Of a stretch of DNA of 64,000 bases, positions 1 to 9,999 are shown in pieces. The translations under genes and the position numbers were made by a program. The notes beneath the pieces are model-generated. The model had not been told where the DNA came from, ran no database searches, and saw only the letters and a list, made by a program, of their open reading frames with translations. Numbering within the stretch: position 1 is the stretch's first letter; every line of letters starts with the position of its first letter. The stretch covers positions 1-64,000 of the forward strand of contig JAKSYS010000189.1 in assembly GCA_022925895.1 (NCBI GenBank), in the 5' to 3' direction. The stretch is from Fragilaria crotonensis. Lineage: Eukaryota; Bacillariophyta; Fragilariophyceae; Fragilariales; Fragilariaceae.

Positions 1-107
1 TGGGAAGAAAAGGATAGAGGTCATCGACAGACATCGATATAAAAAAATCCAAAACTTGGTTGATTGTTGATTCTCGCAGTTCATTTGTTGACTGTTCAAT
101 TGACACC

Positions 108-1343
108 ATGTCCGCTCCAATGTTCGCACCCACGGAACCTGGGATGTCCTCCGCTGCCTCTGCCGCGGTCGCCCGAAGAGGAACTCCAGCAACGCTGAAC
201 CTCGATGACATCTTCGGAGACGTCATGTTCACACCGACGGAACACGGTCTTTTGAGTGACCTTCAGAACGAGGGCGCCGACGTGACAGTGCTCCCTTCAG
301 GCGAGGCCCAAGTCGCCACCGTTGCCTCCGCATCGGACCCGACGGACTTCCGTTCCTGTACCCTTGGCGGGAGGAATTGCCACCACGCAGCTCGATCAAG
401 ACGGCAAGCCTGCCTCACCATGGGTGCTGCACCAGCGTCAGGGGCACGGCCAATATGGTCCCCTTTCAGCAACCACCACAGCAACGACACCATCTCAGTA
501 CGCAACGCCGGAAATGATGAATGCCATGAAGAAGCGAAAGTCCGGAGCATCCAAGTCTGGCGATCGTAAAATGTCGGAACAGCAGAAGGTCGAGCGTCGG
601 TACGTTACAGTCATTAGTCATGACTTGATCCACGATCAGACACCTGCATGCGATCGCAGCTTTTAATCACTCGTATTCTCACCTTTCCTCTTCCCTTACG
701 CAGCGAACGTAATCGCGAACATGCCAAGCGCTCGCATCCGCAAGAAGTTCCTTCTCGAGTCTCTCCAACAGTCAGTTAATCTCCTGAAGGACGAGAATGA
801 CAAGCTCCGTCAGTCCATCCGCTCTCATCTCGGTGCGGAGGTGATGAATTGCTCGGCAAGCAATTCGCGAACGCTGAGGTCGGCCTCATTGCCACCTCCT
901 CCATGGACGCCAACAAGGTCCTCGATGACCCGGATTTCTCCTTCATCAAGGCCTTGCAGACCGCACAGCAGAACTTTGTCGTTACCGACCCGTCGCTCCC
1001 CGACAATCAATTGTCTACGCCACTCAAGATTCCTCAATTTAACAGGATATACTCTCGACCAAGTGTTGGGCCGCAACTGCCGTTTCTTGCAGGTCGAAAC
1101 CGACCCAAGGCCGTCGAAAAAATCCGCCGTTCCATCGAGGAGGGATCCGACATGTCCGTCTGCTTGTTGAATTATCGTGTCGACGGATCCACCTTTTGGA
1201 ATCAGTTCTTCATTGCTGCGTTGCGCGATGCCTCTGGAAACATTACCAACTATGTTGGAGTCCAGTGCAAGGTCAGTGACCAGTATGCCGCCAATGTTTG
1301 CAAGAAACAGGAGGAGGATGAAGATGATGAGCAGGAGGAGTAG
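108..1343 (+). CDS. AUREO: Aureochrome (bZIP-LOV blue-light photoreceptor), frame-broken in this sequence
   Basis: Aureochromes are nuclear blue-light-regulated transcription factors with an N-terminal bZIP and a C-terminal LOV domain that binds FMN. The start chosen is the ATG at 108 (MSAPMFAPTEPG). Exon 1 runs to 599, a GT-AG intron covers 600-703, and exon 2 resumes at 704 to give the basic region (KVERRRERNREHAKRS, then RIRKKFLLESLQQSV) and a leucine zipper. The LOV core GRNCRFLQ with its photoactive Cys lies near 1065-1090, followed by CLLNYRVDGSTFWNQFF and GVQCKVSDQYA. The frame changes about six times (near 350, 735, 845, 1010, 1030 and 1100), each without loss of conserved residues. 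Most look like loss of one or two bases in a short repeat. The indels are too small to be introns. Either a very recent pseudogene or assembly deletions; the family call itself is firm. Confidence 0.9.
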
Positions 1344-4300
1344 AAAAGGTTTCAATGGGTGATATCTTGACGTTTCCTCCTTTCTTATGCTTCCCAGTAC
1401 TCTATAATGCCTTACGCCTCCAGTGGCGTAATGTATGTTGATGCAGAACAAAGCCAAATCACAAACGCACACATACATACACAAAAACGGTTGAAATCGA
1501 AGCACCAACGAAGTTTTAGTACAATTCCTTATTTCAATTAATGTGCTGCCACAATAACTGGATCTAGGGTGGAGTTTACCATCCTCTGTTAGATACGGTG
1601 CACTCCCAGCAGTTGTGCCTCACATCTAGGATCGCCAATTCCCCGAACGGTGTCGTTAGATACACCCCCGTCGATGCAATGTCGTTGACAGTCCGTTCAT
1701 GGCGATTCTTGGGGATTTGCGCGGGAACTTAAATGCTTCCTCTCGATATTGTTGCCATCCATACGGTGGTCATCATCCTATGATAGCCTAATGTAGTGTG
1801 TACTGTTTCGACATGGCACAGATATGGTACATCCAAGTCCATGTAGATCTTCATTCCGCCGTCACCACACGCAGACTAAGAGGTTTTGTCATTTTCATGC
1901 CAATTAGAACCGGCCACTCGCTGGATACACGCACGCATCTTATATATTAGAGTAATATATGATGGATTGCGAAGTCGAGTCCTTTAACTGATATTGGAAG
2001 CATGTTGCATATATCTCCATAACATGGCAATGAATTTGGCCACAGATCTTGATGGAAAAGTGAAGATAGTAAACATAATGAATCAATAGGAGACGGAATG
2101 TGCATCACAGAGGTACTACTACTGTAGTATGTGAGGAAGCAGCACTAATGACGACGAAGCTTTTACCAAGAAATGATGCGAAGGAATAGTATTGATGGAG
2201 AACAGTTTGGGAAGTTAACAACATTATTCTAATTAGTTACTCCCTTCAAACAAGCTGCTTTGGAATGATTTTTATATCATGATAATGGATGTACATACTG
2301 TGGCAATCACACAACCTCCATTAAGTTGAAGCAGTGCAATTCTTGTTGGTTCTGGTCTAACTTCAGAAAGAATCCTGATGATTTTCCTTATCATGGCTGG
2401 ACACACTGCTTGCTTGGTGTAGTGCTGGGATAATGCATGACGTACTGTTTATCTCGAATTTCTTAGAAAAAAGGCAACTCCCATCGATAAGAGCGATTAC
2501 ATTTGCATCAGCCTAATTGATAGTGGACAAAACTTCAGCAATAGATGATCATTTTGGAACTGTGTTCATGAATAGCCATATATATGCCAATTGTTCATCA
2601 TCACGAATCCTATGCTGTGCACTTTGGAATGATCTATGCTTTTGATGCGTAACGCTGCAGATATGTGTCCTACTAGTACACTGCACAATAGTATGAAATG
2701 ATGCATGCTTTTGATGCTTAACACTGTTGATGCGTATTCACAATCATAAAAGGAATTCATTGCCACGACATCAGCAACAAGCTCTTGTGAAACTTGCACT
2801 CAGAGGAGGGCTTGTTATTGTTCTATTATGAATACTAGTATGAGTTGTAACACACATCATCCATGACCACTTCAGCAAACTAATACATGCATTCTTCCCT
2901 GGTTGTCTCAAACCTCATTCCACAAATCTTTCTCATAGTAAAATGCCCTTTCATTGCTGTGCTTAATATCCAATTATGTTGCGACACAACAATGACAATG
3001 TTGATCATAAAGGGAATTGACACTTTAGAAGAGTTGTGATAGGCAGATTTGAAAATGTTATGTCTTGTGCATTGCCTCCACAGAATTGTGCATGTAGATC
3101 ATTGTACTGCCTCCCTTTCTCAAAGTGCTCATCTTCAATTTGAAGTTTTCTTGCCACAATCACTTGACAAATTGAGTTTTAGTTGTTGCAGAAATTCAGG
3201 TTGCCTTCTTCCAATGTTGCAAACTTATGCATTGCTTCATCCCTGTGAAAAGCAGAAATTCTGTTGCATTAAGGCAGTCTATGTGGATGAGCCAGCAAGA
3301 GCTACAAATCTGATATTTGAGAAAGGTCTGAAACATGGGTAAACTTATTGCTGTATTCATCTAACGGGAAATCAATCTGAGATTCCCATTTGGCATGAAA
3401 CTACCGGCTCTGAGTCGCAACGTCGGGAAATCGCTAATTACAGCAGCAAACCTCTATGATAATACTATCAGCATTGGAAAATCTCTATGATAGAATTCTA
3501 TCAGCCATGATGTTTCTCATACCCCGGACCCCGGAACCCTCGATTGCAGTACGCCGTACGCCGGGACGGCACTTCTTTTTCGTACCAGGCGGGAGCCCGT
3601 GTATGTACCCTAATCGAGCCGGCCATTCAAATAATGTACGGGAGTACTGAGTTCTACTGACTACTGGTACACTGTACGGTATTTCTGTCCTCAGAGGAGC
3701 AGTCTGAGTTTTGTAGGTAAAAAGTTGATGTGCAACTTGATTTGCGATATAATTTATGGAGTCCATTTATTTAGAAAAGCTCGATCGGCTCGATTAGGGG
3801 ACATACACGGCCTCCCGATTTTAAGAACGTGATTTTTTGTCACAACATTTGGCATCGGAAGGATTTTTCGTCGTTTCACAATGTCCTCAAATATCTAAGT
3901 ATGATCGGAGACACTTGTCGCACTTTCGGAAATCCAGGACGTTGCATGTGGCCTCTACGTCGAACTCGGTACCTGGCAATTGTTGGAGCCCTGTTGAACT
4001 GCCTCCGTTACCAGACACACTGGTACAAAGTTCCTCGACTGAACTGGAACTAAGTCAAGGTCCGGCTCCAGGCATCGCTTCCTCTTGGTATAAATTGCAT
4101 GTAGAAGGTGCGGGAAGAAATCTGTGTTACCGTACAAGTAGCTTGCATACACTCGCAGGGTTTCACCCTTATGGATGTACGACATTCCGACATCGAGATT
4201 ATGGCTTCGCCGACTACACTATGACGTCGGAAGAAGGTGAAGAACAGTTCCTCGTTCGTTCTTTTTCGTTCAACAACCTTTCATCGTGTCGGATGACTGT

Positions 4301-4470
4301 CACCGGTGTGGTCGTTTCCTCTGGGGAATGGTGCGACACAATTCCACCGAACCTCAGCAGATTTTTCAAAGCAGCTGGCGCGCGAAACGGGATTATTTGT
4401 CACGAATCTATCACCGCTTGTCTCGCCATCCATAACAAATCGCCATACATTCATCAGGACGACGACGACG
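1344..4470. other. Gene-poor interval
   Basis: No open frame here resembles a known protein. Parts of 2000-3350 read like old decayed sequence: short open stretches, and a repeated phrase around 2630 and 2700 (variants of atgcttttgatgcgtaac). The end holds the probable promoter of the ankyrin gene, including a TGACGTC word at 4222. A 236-codon open frame at 3837-4547 overlaps the start of that gene in another frame and shows no domain. Confidence 0.5.
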
Positions 4471-6454
4471 ATGACACAAACGACGAGTCAAAACGCTTCT
4501 TCCTCGACGCCACAGCTCTCTGTTTCGCAGAATCATGGAGAAAGTAATCAGGGGATGAATGTCGGGGGCCAGTGTCAACCGGCGAACAATAACATGCAAA
4601 TGCAGACATTCCACACCAGTCAAGGCATGGCGTTTCAATCCATGCAGAATGTCATGGCGCAGCAGCAGCAGCTGCTACAACAGCAACAGCAACGCCACCA
4701 GCAGCTTCAGCAGCAGCAACACCAGCAACAGCTACAGTATCATTTTTATCAACAACAGCAACTACAACAGCAGCAGCAGCAGCAGCCACAGCAGCCGATG
4801 GTGATGCCCGTTCAGTATGTCCAAGTCCAGCAGTTCGTCCCTGTTCCAATGCCACATCAGAACCAGATTCACCAACAGCCTCAGCAAGCTCAATCAGTCG
4901 AAACTTTCCAGAATGCGCAGGAACCGATTCAAGCCCAATATAATGCTATGTGGACCCACCAATCGCAGGGCAACCCGAACATGTTTCCTTACTATTCTCC
5001 AAATGACCATGCCGAGAAAAACCAACCCCAATACTGCCAACAACAAATGCCATATCAAATTTCATCAAATTCTACATGGACGAACGAAATGCATCCGGCT
5101 CCTGTGTCGTCGCTTGGCACGGAAGTTTGTGATACCTTTAAGAAGTCGACAACAGTCAACATGCCTCGAACGGGTTTCGTGAGTGAGATGCGCTCTGTGA
5201 CGAGTCAAGGTATGCTCCTTCCACTAGTCCAGATGCCTGACACTCAAAAGTCGAAGACAGAAGAAAACCCCAAACAAAAGATGAAAGAATGCATGGATAC
5301 CATAGAGGAGGCGTTACAGGATCCCACTCTCGCTGATGCCGGAAAAGTGCTTCTGCAAGCAATGCAGGCATCATCGACTTATATGAGTGGCCTTCTGGAA
5401 AGCAGGCGGGTAGGTCAGGTTCCGGTTCAGATTCCTTCAAATCATGACGCAAGATTCTTTCTTAACTCTGCTGTGCAGTCTCGCGACTCGGCTGTTCTCT
5501 TTCCAGAGCTTCCCTGCTCGAAATCAGCATCTGCGGATACGGTCCCATCAAACCGACTGGAAAACCAAGTCCCAATCCAAGCGCCACAACAGGACCCAGC
5601 TCCAGTTTCTCCGGTGCTTTCCGCACGCCATTCTCCGGCGGACGATCCCAAGTCTTCCCAAGTGCCCAAGACGAAGCCAGTCGTGCACAAGGCTTCCTGT
5701 GGACGAGTGGAGAAGAAGCCAAAGCCCATAATCACCTCCTCTGCCAACGCTGACGTTTCTCCACACCGGTATCTTACGGATATGCTTCGCAACCGCGGCT
5801 ATTCGACCGAGCGCATCTCCTGCGAAGAAGGTGGATACCACACCGATCCCACTCCCCTCCAATTGGCTTCCTTTGGCACCCACCTGGTCCAAGCCGTCAA
5901 CAACTGCGACACGGAAACAATCTCCAAACTGCTTGGCTGCGGCCTAAGTCCCAACCCTTGCAATCAATTTGGTGACGCAATTTTGAGTCTCATTTGCAAG
6001 CGAGCCGATTACAGCGTCTTTTCCGTCTTTTTGGAGCACGGCTGCGATCTGCGCGTGCGACTCCTTTGGGCGGACAGCGCTGCACCATTTGGCGTGGGCC
6101 GGGAAATTCTCGGACCAAATGGCGAGAGGCATTCTGGAACGGGATCCCATCCAGGTGCTGATGGAAGACAAACAGGGTAAATGCCCCATGGAGTGTGTGC
6201 GAAGGGATCAATGGCCAGCGTGGATCGAATTTTTGAAGGAGAATATGGACTCGTTCTGGCCCGAGTCCAAGGCAGCTGAAGCTATGATGATCGTGATTCC
6301 ACGGTCAGGGCCAGTGGCTGATCCTTTGTCGGCCTTGTCACCGAGTTTGGCGCAGCAAGTGGCAGCTGGTAGTGTCAGTCCAGAAGACGCCGTGCAAATG
6401 AAATGTCGTCCTTCCTCGCCGCCAAAGATATCGCTCGACTTCTCGTTGTTCTAA
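4471..6454 (+). CDS. Poly-Q protein with C-terminal ankyrin repeats
   Basis: The start chosen is the ATG at 4471 (MTQTTSQNASSS). The first 120 or so codons hold glutamine runs (QQQQLLQQQQQ and others), then a Q/P-rich middle and a C-terminal region of about 150 residues with ankyrin-like helices: LQLASFGTHLVQAVNNCD, LLGCGLSPNPCNQFGD, FLEHGCDLRV, then RTALHHLAWAGKF. Proteins with a disordered N-terminus and an ending of the type LILERDPIQVLMEDK...WIEFL are common in diatom genomes; their function is unknown. The frame changes once near 6053-6060, at a TG/GC-rich spot where loss of a dinucleotide would explain it; the continuing frame ends at 6454. It converges with RAD52, with 88 bp between the stop codons. 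A role as a transcription cofactor is only a guess from the Q-rich composition. Confidence 0.8.
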
Positions 6455-6542
6455 ATTTGTTTACTAGATTTATCCTATACATAGTCAGAGTCGTGTCACG
6501 CAGCCTGTTGGCGTAGCGGTGCTCGAACATATGCATGCAGCG

Positions 6543-7952
6543 TTATGCATACGGGTTGCTAACACGATGGATTGGCGTGACAGTCGGTCGTTTTATCGGC
6601 GCATCGTCGTGGGATTGAACGGCATCGCTGTCTCGCTTCTTGCCCGCAAATGGACCACTACCAGAACTTTGGGCGTGTGTCTGCTGCTGGTGCAAGCCAG
6701 TTGACGTTCCAGGCCTGTTGACATCATCGGTGCTAAATGGTTGCTGATTTTCCAAATTGCTAAGGAAAGACTGAGACCCTTGCCCAGCTTTTAATCCAAA
6801 GAGGTTGCTCTCGAGAAGTCGCTGTCCGGGTGTTTGAGGCGGTTGCATGGTTCCTGGCGTCACCGCCGGGATAGACGACATCCCTGTTGCTGGAGTAGGT
6901 TGGAGCGTGACCAACTTTGAAGGCATTGCATGCACGGGTGTCCGCAATGATGTTGGTTTCACGTGAACAGGGCCTGAAGCAACAGCACTATTGGGCACGG
7001 GCAAGATTGCGACATTGTCATGGTTGCGTGACTCCTGTCGTACTTGAGGCGGTATCGCTGCTTTCGTTTGGTACGCATTTTGAGAAGGAGGTCCCGCATT
7101 CGGAATTGGCGCTACCAGCTTACATGGGTCGACTTTTCGGTAGACGTTCTGAACAGGCACTGTTTCCTTGATAGGATGCACCTTTACAATCGGCGGCGAA
7201 GCAGCCGTCTTGACCACTACAGTAGAGCTCTCCCGAAGAGATGGCCAAGCCTGATTGGTCGGCACTCCGAACTTAGTATTTGCTCGATCAATGGCGTACT
7301 GATCCAACGCTTGCTGCAACGTATTCGGCGCCTTATTGATACTGAATGTGCCTTGATACAACGAATTTCCCAATTTATCTCCGAAATGCCTTGCTGCCCG
7401 TTTCATGGCATCTGTGATGCTCGCCTTGAGAGCGTTGGCAATCGCCGTTCCTGCCGTCCGATCGATCGCATCTCCCGCGCCACAATCTTCCTTGTACGTT
7501 CCTGACTTTCGATGCGTAACACGGACCCGTGCCGTGTAGGCGACGGCAACCTTTCCGTCTTTGGATTCGGCCATGTGCTCCCTTGTCGTGGAGAGAATTT
7601 CCAAATTCCATCCGTCAAATCCAAACGCATCGTTCAGAGTTCGAGTGACGGCCTCGCCGGAAAGGTACGTGAGTTTCCGATTTCCAGGTCCAGGACGAGA
7701 GGAGAGTTCGTGCCGCAAGGGCTTCGTGGCCAATAGACGGGCGACGGACAGTGGGATGCCGTTGTGATCTAGCAGAATGCTTCCATCGTGATTTCGAACC
7801 CATTCCGTTTCTTCACATGGCGCTAACAGATGCTGTGGATGATGAACGTTATTGGTGATCCCTGAGGCAGTGCCAGGAGGCTTATAAGACTCAATGACAG
7901 CCTTCAGAAAGTCCTCAGAGTCGTCAAGCTCCTCGGAGGACATCGCATCCAT
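6543..7952 (-). CDS. RAD52: RAD52-family DNA repair protein
   Basis: RAD52 anneals complementary single strands and helps load RAD51 in homologous recombination in the nucleus. The 469-codon frame is intact and unspliced, starting at the ATG at 7952 (MDAMSSEELDD). The conserved Rad52/22 N-terminal domain covers about residues 75-205: YLSGEAVTRTLNDAFGFDGW, then VAYTARVRVTHRKSGTYKED, GAGDAIDRTAG and ITDAMKRAARHFGDKLGN. These match the family pattern of a Gly-Trp strand, a basic VRV strand and the DA(M/L)KRA helix. The last 260 residues are Pro/Ser/Gln-rich and low in complexity, as is usual for the RAD52 tail, ending in RVSNPYA. The length is close to that of animal and yeast RAD52. Confidence 0.93.
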   Translation of the reverse strand: MDAMSSEELDDSEDFLKAVIESYKPPGTASGITNNVHHPQHLLAPCEETEWVRNHDGSILLDHNGIPLSVARLLATKPLRHELSSRPGPGNRKLTYLSGEAVTRTLNDAFGFDGWNLEILSTTREHMAESKDGKVAVAYTARVRVTHRKSGTYKEDCGAGDAIDRTAGTAIANALKASITDAMKRAARHFGDKLGNSLYQGTFSINKAPNTLQQALDQYAIDRANTKFGVPTNQAWPSLRESSTVVVKTAASPPIVKVHPIKETVPVQNVYRKVDPCKLVAPIPNAGPPSQNAYQTKAAIPPQVRQESRNHDNVAILPVPNSAVASGPVHVKPTSLRTPVHAMPSKLVTLQPTPATGMSSIPAVTPGTMQPPQTPGQRLLESNLFGLKAGQGSQSFLSNLENQQPFSTDDVNRPGTSTGLHQQQTHAQSSGSGPFAGKKRDSDAVQSHDDAPIKRPTVTPIHRVSNPYA

Positions 7953-8086
7953 GAGTGTGTGGTGTGAACTTCTGTGTTTTTCGTCGTTGAAAGAGCAGAG
8001 ATTTTGTAGGATTTTGATTTTTGAATCACACTAGGTTTATAACGGCTTCAGGATTTGCTACTTCATTCCAGGGATGCGCAACAATA

Positions 8087-8310
8087 TATTGTGTATTATA
8101 ATATATTGCAATATATTGTTAACAATATATTGTATTGGTTCGATCTGGCAATACAATATATTGTATTGGTTCGATCTGATAATACAATATATATTGTATT
8201 GGTCCGACCTGACAATACAATATATTGTATTGGTTCATCTTACAATACCAATATATTGTATTGTCGTTAACAAGTATTGCAATATATTGTACAATATATT
8301 GTAAGTAGCA
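8087..8310. repeat. Palindromic AT-rich repeat array
   Basis: Roughly 40-bp units, each centred on the perfect palindrome caatacaatatattgtattg or a shorter form, separated by linkers such as gttcgatctgacaa. The array continues at 8421-8549 and, beyond the inner insertion, at 9534-9640. Each unit can fold on itself. It makes up the body of the hAT-type element. Confidence 0.85.
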
Positions 8311-8549
8311 TAATACTGACGGATACGTGCAAAAGCAGCGACTGTTTGGTGTTACTGGTGTACTCGAAGTACAGCACTGTACTAATACAACTGTATCTCA
8401 GGATCACAAGGGATGTGCACAATATATATATTGTATTGCAATATATTGTTAGCAATATATTGTATTGTTTCGTCCTGACAATACAATATATTGTATTGGT
8501 TCGTTGTGACAATACAATATATTGTATTGGTTTGTCCTGACAATACAAT

Positions 8550-9533
8550 AGGGAGATCCGGGTAGAGTCGTGTTTCCACTAACCTTCCTGTAGAACGGGT
8601 TATGAGCAGGTTATGAGACACAATAGCGGATCTGAGAATAGGGAATCTTGCTTCACAATTTCCGAAAATCGTCGATTTTTGGGTTTTAGTGGAAATTTGA
8701 AGCCGATGGTTTCTTCTCAGTTTCTCTTGTCGAGATTCTGTTACACGTGTTCAATTTCATCCCTTCGAAGCTCCACGTTGCACCATATCTATGTACACCA
8801 AAGCAGACACTGGTATCTAAAGAGGATGCTGTTGACAAAAGCATTCGAATAAGTCGACGTTCGCACTACGAAATGTGCGCACTCAACGCAACATCATGAC
8901 GTTTCATTCCGCCATGACGACGATTGTAATACCGGTGATTCGGCGCCTGAACCACACTTTACCGGTACCTATCAGACTAATGTTCACATGACTGATCCAA
9001 CGCAACAAACGACAGTGCTCAACGATACATATCTGTCGAGGCAAGCACCAACGACTAAGGGACCTAGCGCGGAATCTTACTTGATGATGTTTTGGAGGAA
9101 TCCTTGTCCTGGATTAGTAAAAAGTTCGCGCTTCGTTTAGCGCGCACACAACAAAAAAACGATACCGTCGGTCTCCGACCATGACGACGATTGCAATGCC
9201 GTAAATTCAGCCCCTAAACCACCAACCACCATTTAGTCTAGAGACTAATAATAATACGGCGAATCCAACAGTAGAAACGACACTACTTAGAAAATTAAAT
9301 CTGCCGAGAACATAGCTCCGTCATGTAGTAGGTGAAAACGCAACCGGTGAGGAATCTTACTTGTTGTTTCGTAGGAATCCTTGTTCTGGAATTTAGTAGA
9401 AAATCCCTTCTTTCATGTCAACCCGGATCTCTTTTGTCCGATGTTTATTTAAGTTTCCCGTCCACTAATTTTCATTTATGGTAAGGTAACTCTAGTGAGC
9501 GTAGTGGAAACACGACTCTACCCGGATCTCCCT
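8550..9533. mobile_element. 984-bp non-coding TIR transposon nested in the hAT-type element
   Basis: Perfect 32-bp terminal inverted repeats lie at 8550-8581 and 9502-9533, beginning AGGGAGATCCGGGTAGAGTC. They are flanked by AAT on both sides (8547-8549 and 9534-9536). Removing the element plus one AAT restores the host repeat unit gacaatacaatatattg exactly, so the 3-bp duplication is well supported. A 2-bp TA duplication is a weaker alternative. No transposase frame is present, so it depended on a partner elsewhere. A 3-bp duplication suggests PIF/Harbinger, but the sequence is not the usual TWA, so the superfamily is open. Confidence 0.88.
8912..9410. repeat. Degenerate direct duplication inside the 984-bp element
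   Basis: Copy 1 (8912-9130) and copy 2 (9179-9410) both open with ccatgacgacgattg and both close with ggaatcttacttg...aggaatccttg. The offset is 267 bp at the start and about 280 bp at the end. They have diverged by many substitutions, so the duplication is older than the near-perfect terminal repeats suggest for the insertion. Confidence 0.8.
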
Positions 9534-9667
9534 AATATATTGTATTGGTTCGAATCACAATACCAATATATTGTATTGGCATAAACGAGTATTGCAATAT
9601 ATTGTATTGCAAGAAACGTGTATTGCAATATATTGACAATATTATTGTGCGCATCCCTGCTTCATTC

Positions 9668-9999
9668 CACGTGAAAAGACGGTTAAAACGCCTGTTTGCT
9701 TCGTGACGTCTGTCCGAGCTAGTGCATTGCACTGCACAGTGCACAGTGAGGATCAAAAACCGATTCTGTTGTACTTGTAGTCTATAGTCTAAAGTCTCTA
9801 TAGTCTAAAGTCTCCATGTCTACCCAAGAGCGGACCATGTGAAGACGACTCGGAGAACAATAACCATCATGGTAGTCCAATTGCAACATTCGCTCGAACA
9901 TATCATAGACTCTACTAGAACTATAATTCAGAATAGTCACTACCTGGTCGAATTCTCCTGCAAACAATACACATACAGCTTGACTCCAGCCAGCACACT
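9668..9999. other. Short intergenic interval downstream of HGD
   Basis: No gene seen. It contains a short duplicated phrase, tctatagtctaaagtct, at 9780-9812, and presumably the 3' end of the HGD transcript. Confidence 0.5.

Larger units (their letters stand above)
8069..9659. mobile_element. Non-autonomous hAT-type element made of palindromic units, interrupted by a second element
   Basis: The ends are inverted: CAGGGATGCGCA at 8069 and TGCGCATCCCTG ending at 9659. The element is flanked by a perfect 8-bp direct repeat, CTTCATTC (8061-8068 and 9660-9667). An 8-bp target duplication and CAGGG ends are the hAT signature. The body has no gene; it consists of repeats of the 20-bp palindrome caatacaatatattgtattg joined by short linkers of the type gttcgatctga. 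Without the inner insertion at 8550-9533 the element would be about 600 bp. A second copy of the terminal motif (AGGGATGTGCACAATAT) lies at 8409, so a further internal end or nested copy is possible. Confidence 0.88.

Noticed and set aside
600-1110. Explaining the aureochrome frame changes as introns
   Set aside because: Only 600-703 has GT-AG borders and a plausible length. The others are shifts of one or two bases with conserved residues on both sides.
825-1508. 227-codon frame antisense to the aureochrome
   Set aside because: Sense-strand LOV motifs explain the region; the antisense peptide has none.
4218-4228. TGACGTC as an aureochrome-binding site regulating the ankyrin gene
   Set aside because: TGACGT is the known type of aureochrome site, but the word also occurs by chance and in coding sequence here (for example 29607), so position alone is not evidence.
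3837-4547. 236-codon frame upstream of and overlapping the ankyrin gene
   Set aside because: No domain or compositional bias typical of a gene, and it overlaps the Q-rich start in another frame. Kept only as a remark in the gap entry.
8100-8240. tRNA-like ggttcgatct words
   Set aside because: They are linkers of the palindromic repeat; no cloverleaf or acceptor stem can be formed. No tRNA or rRNA gene was found anywhere in the window.
8055-8540. Short frames rich in Ile/Tyr/Leu on both strands
   Set aside because: Translations of the palindromic AT-rich array; no conserved protein.
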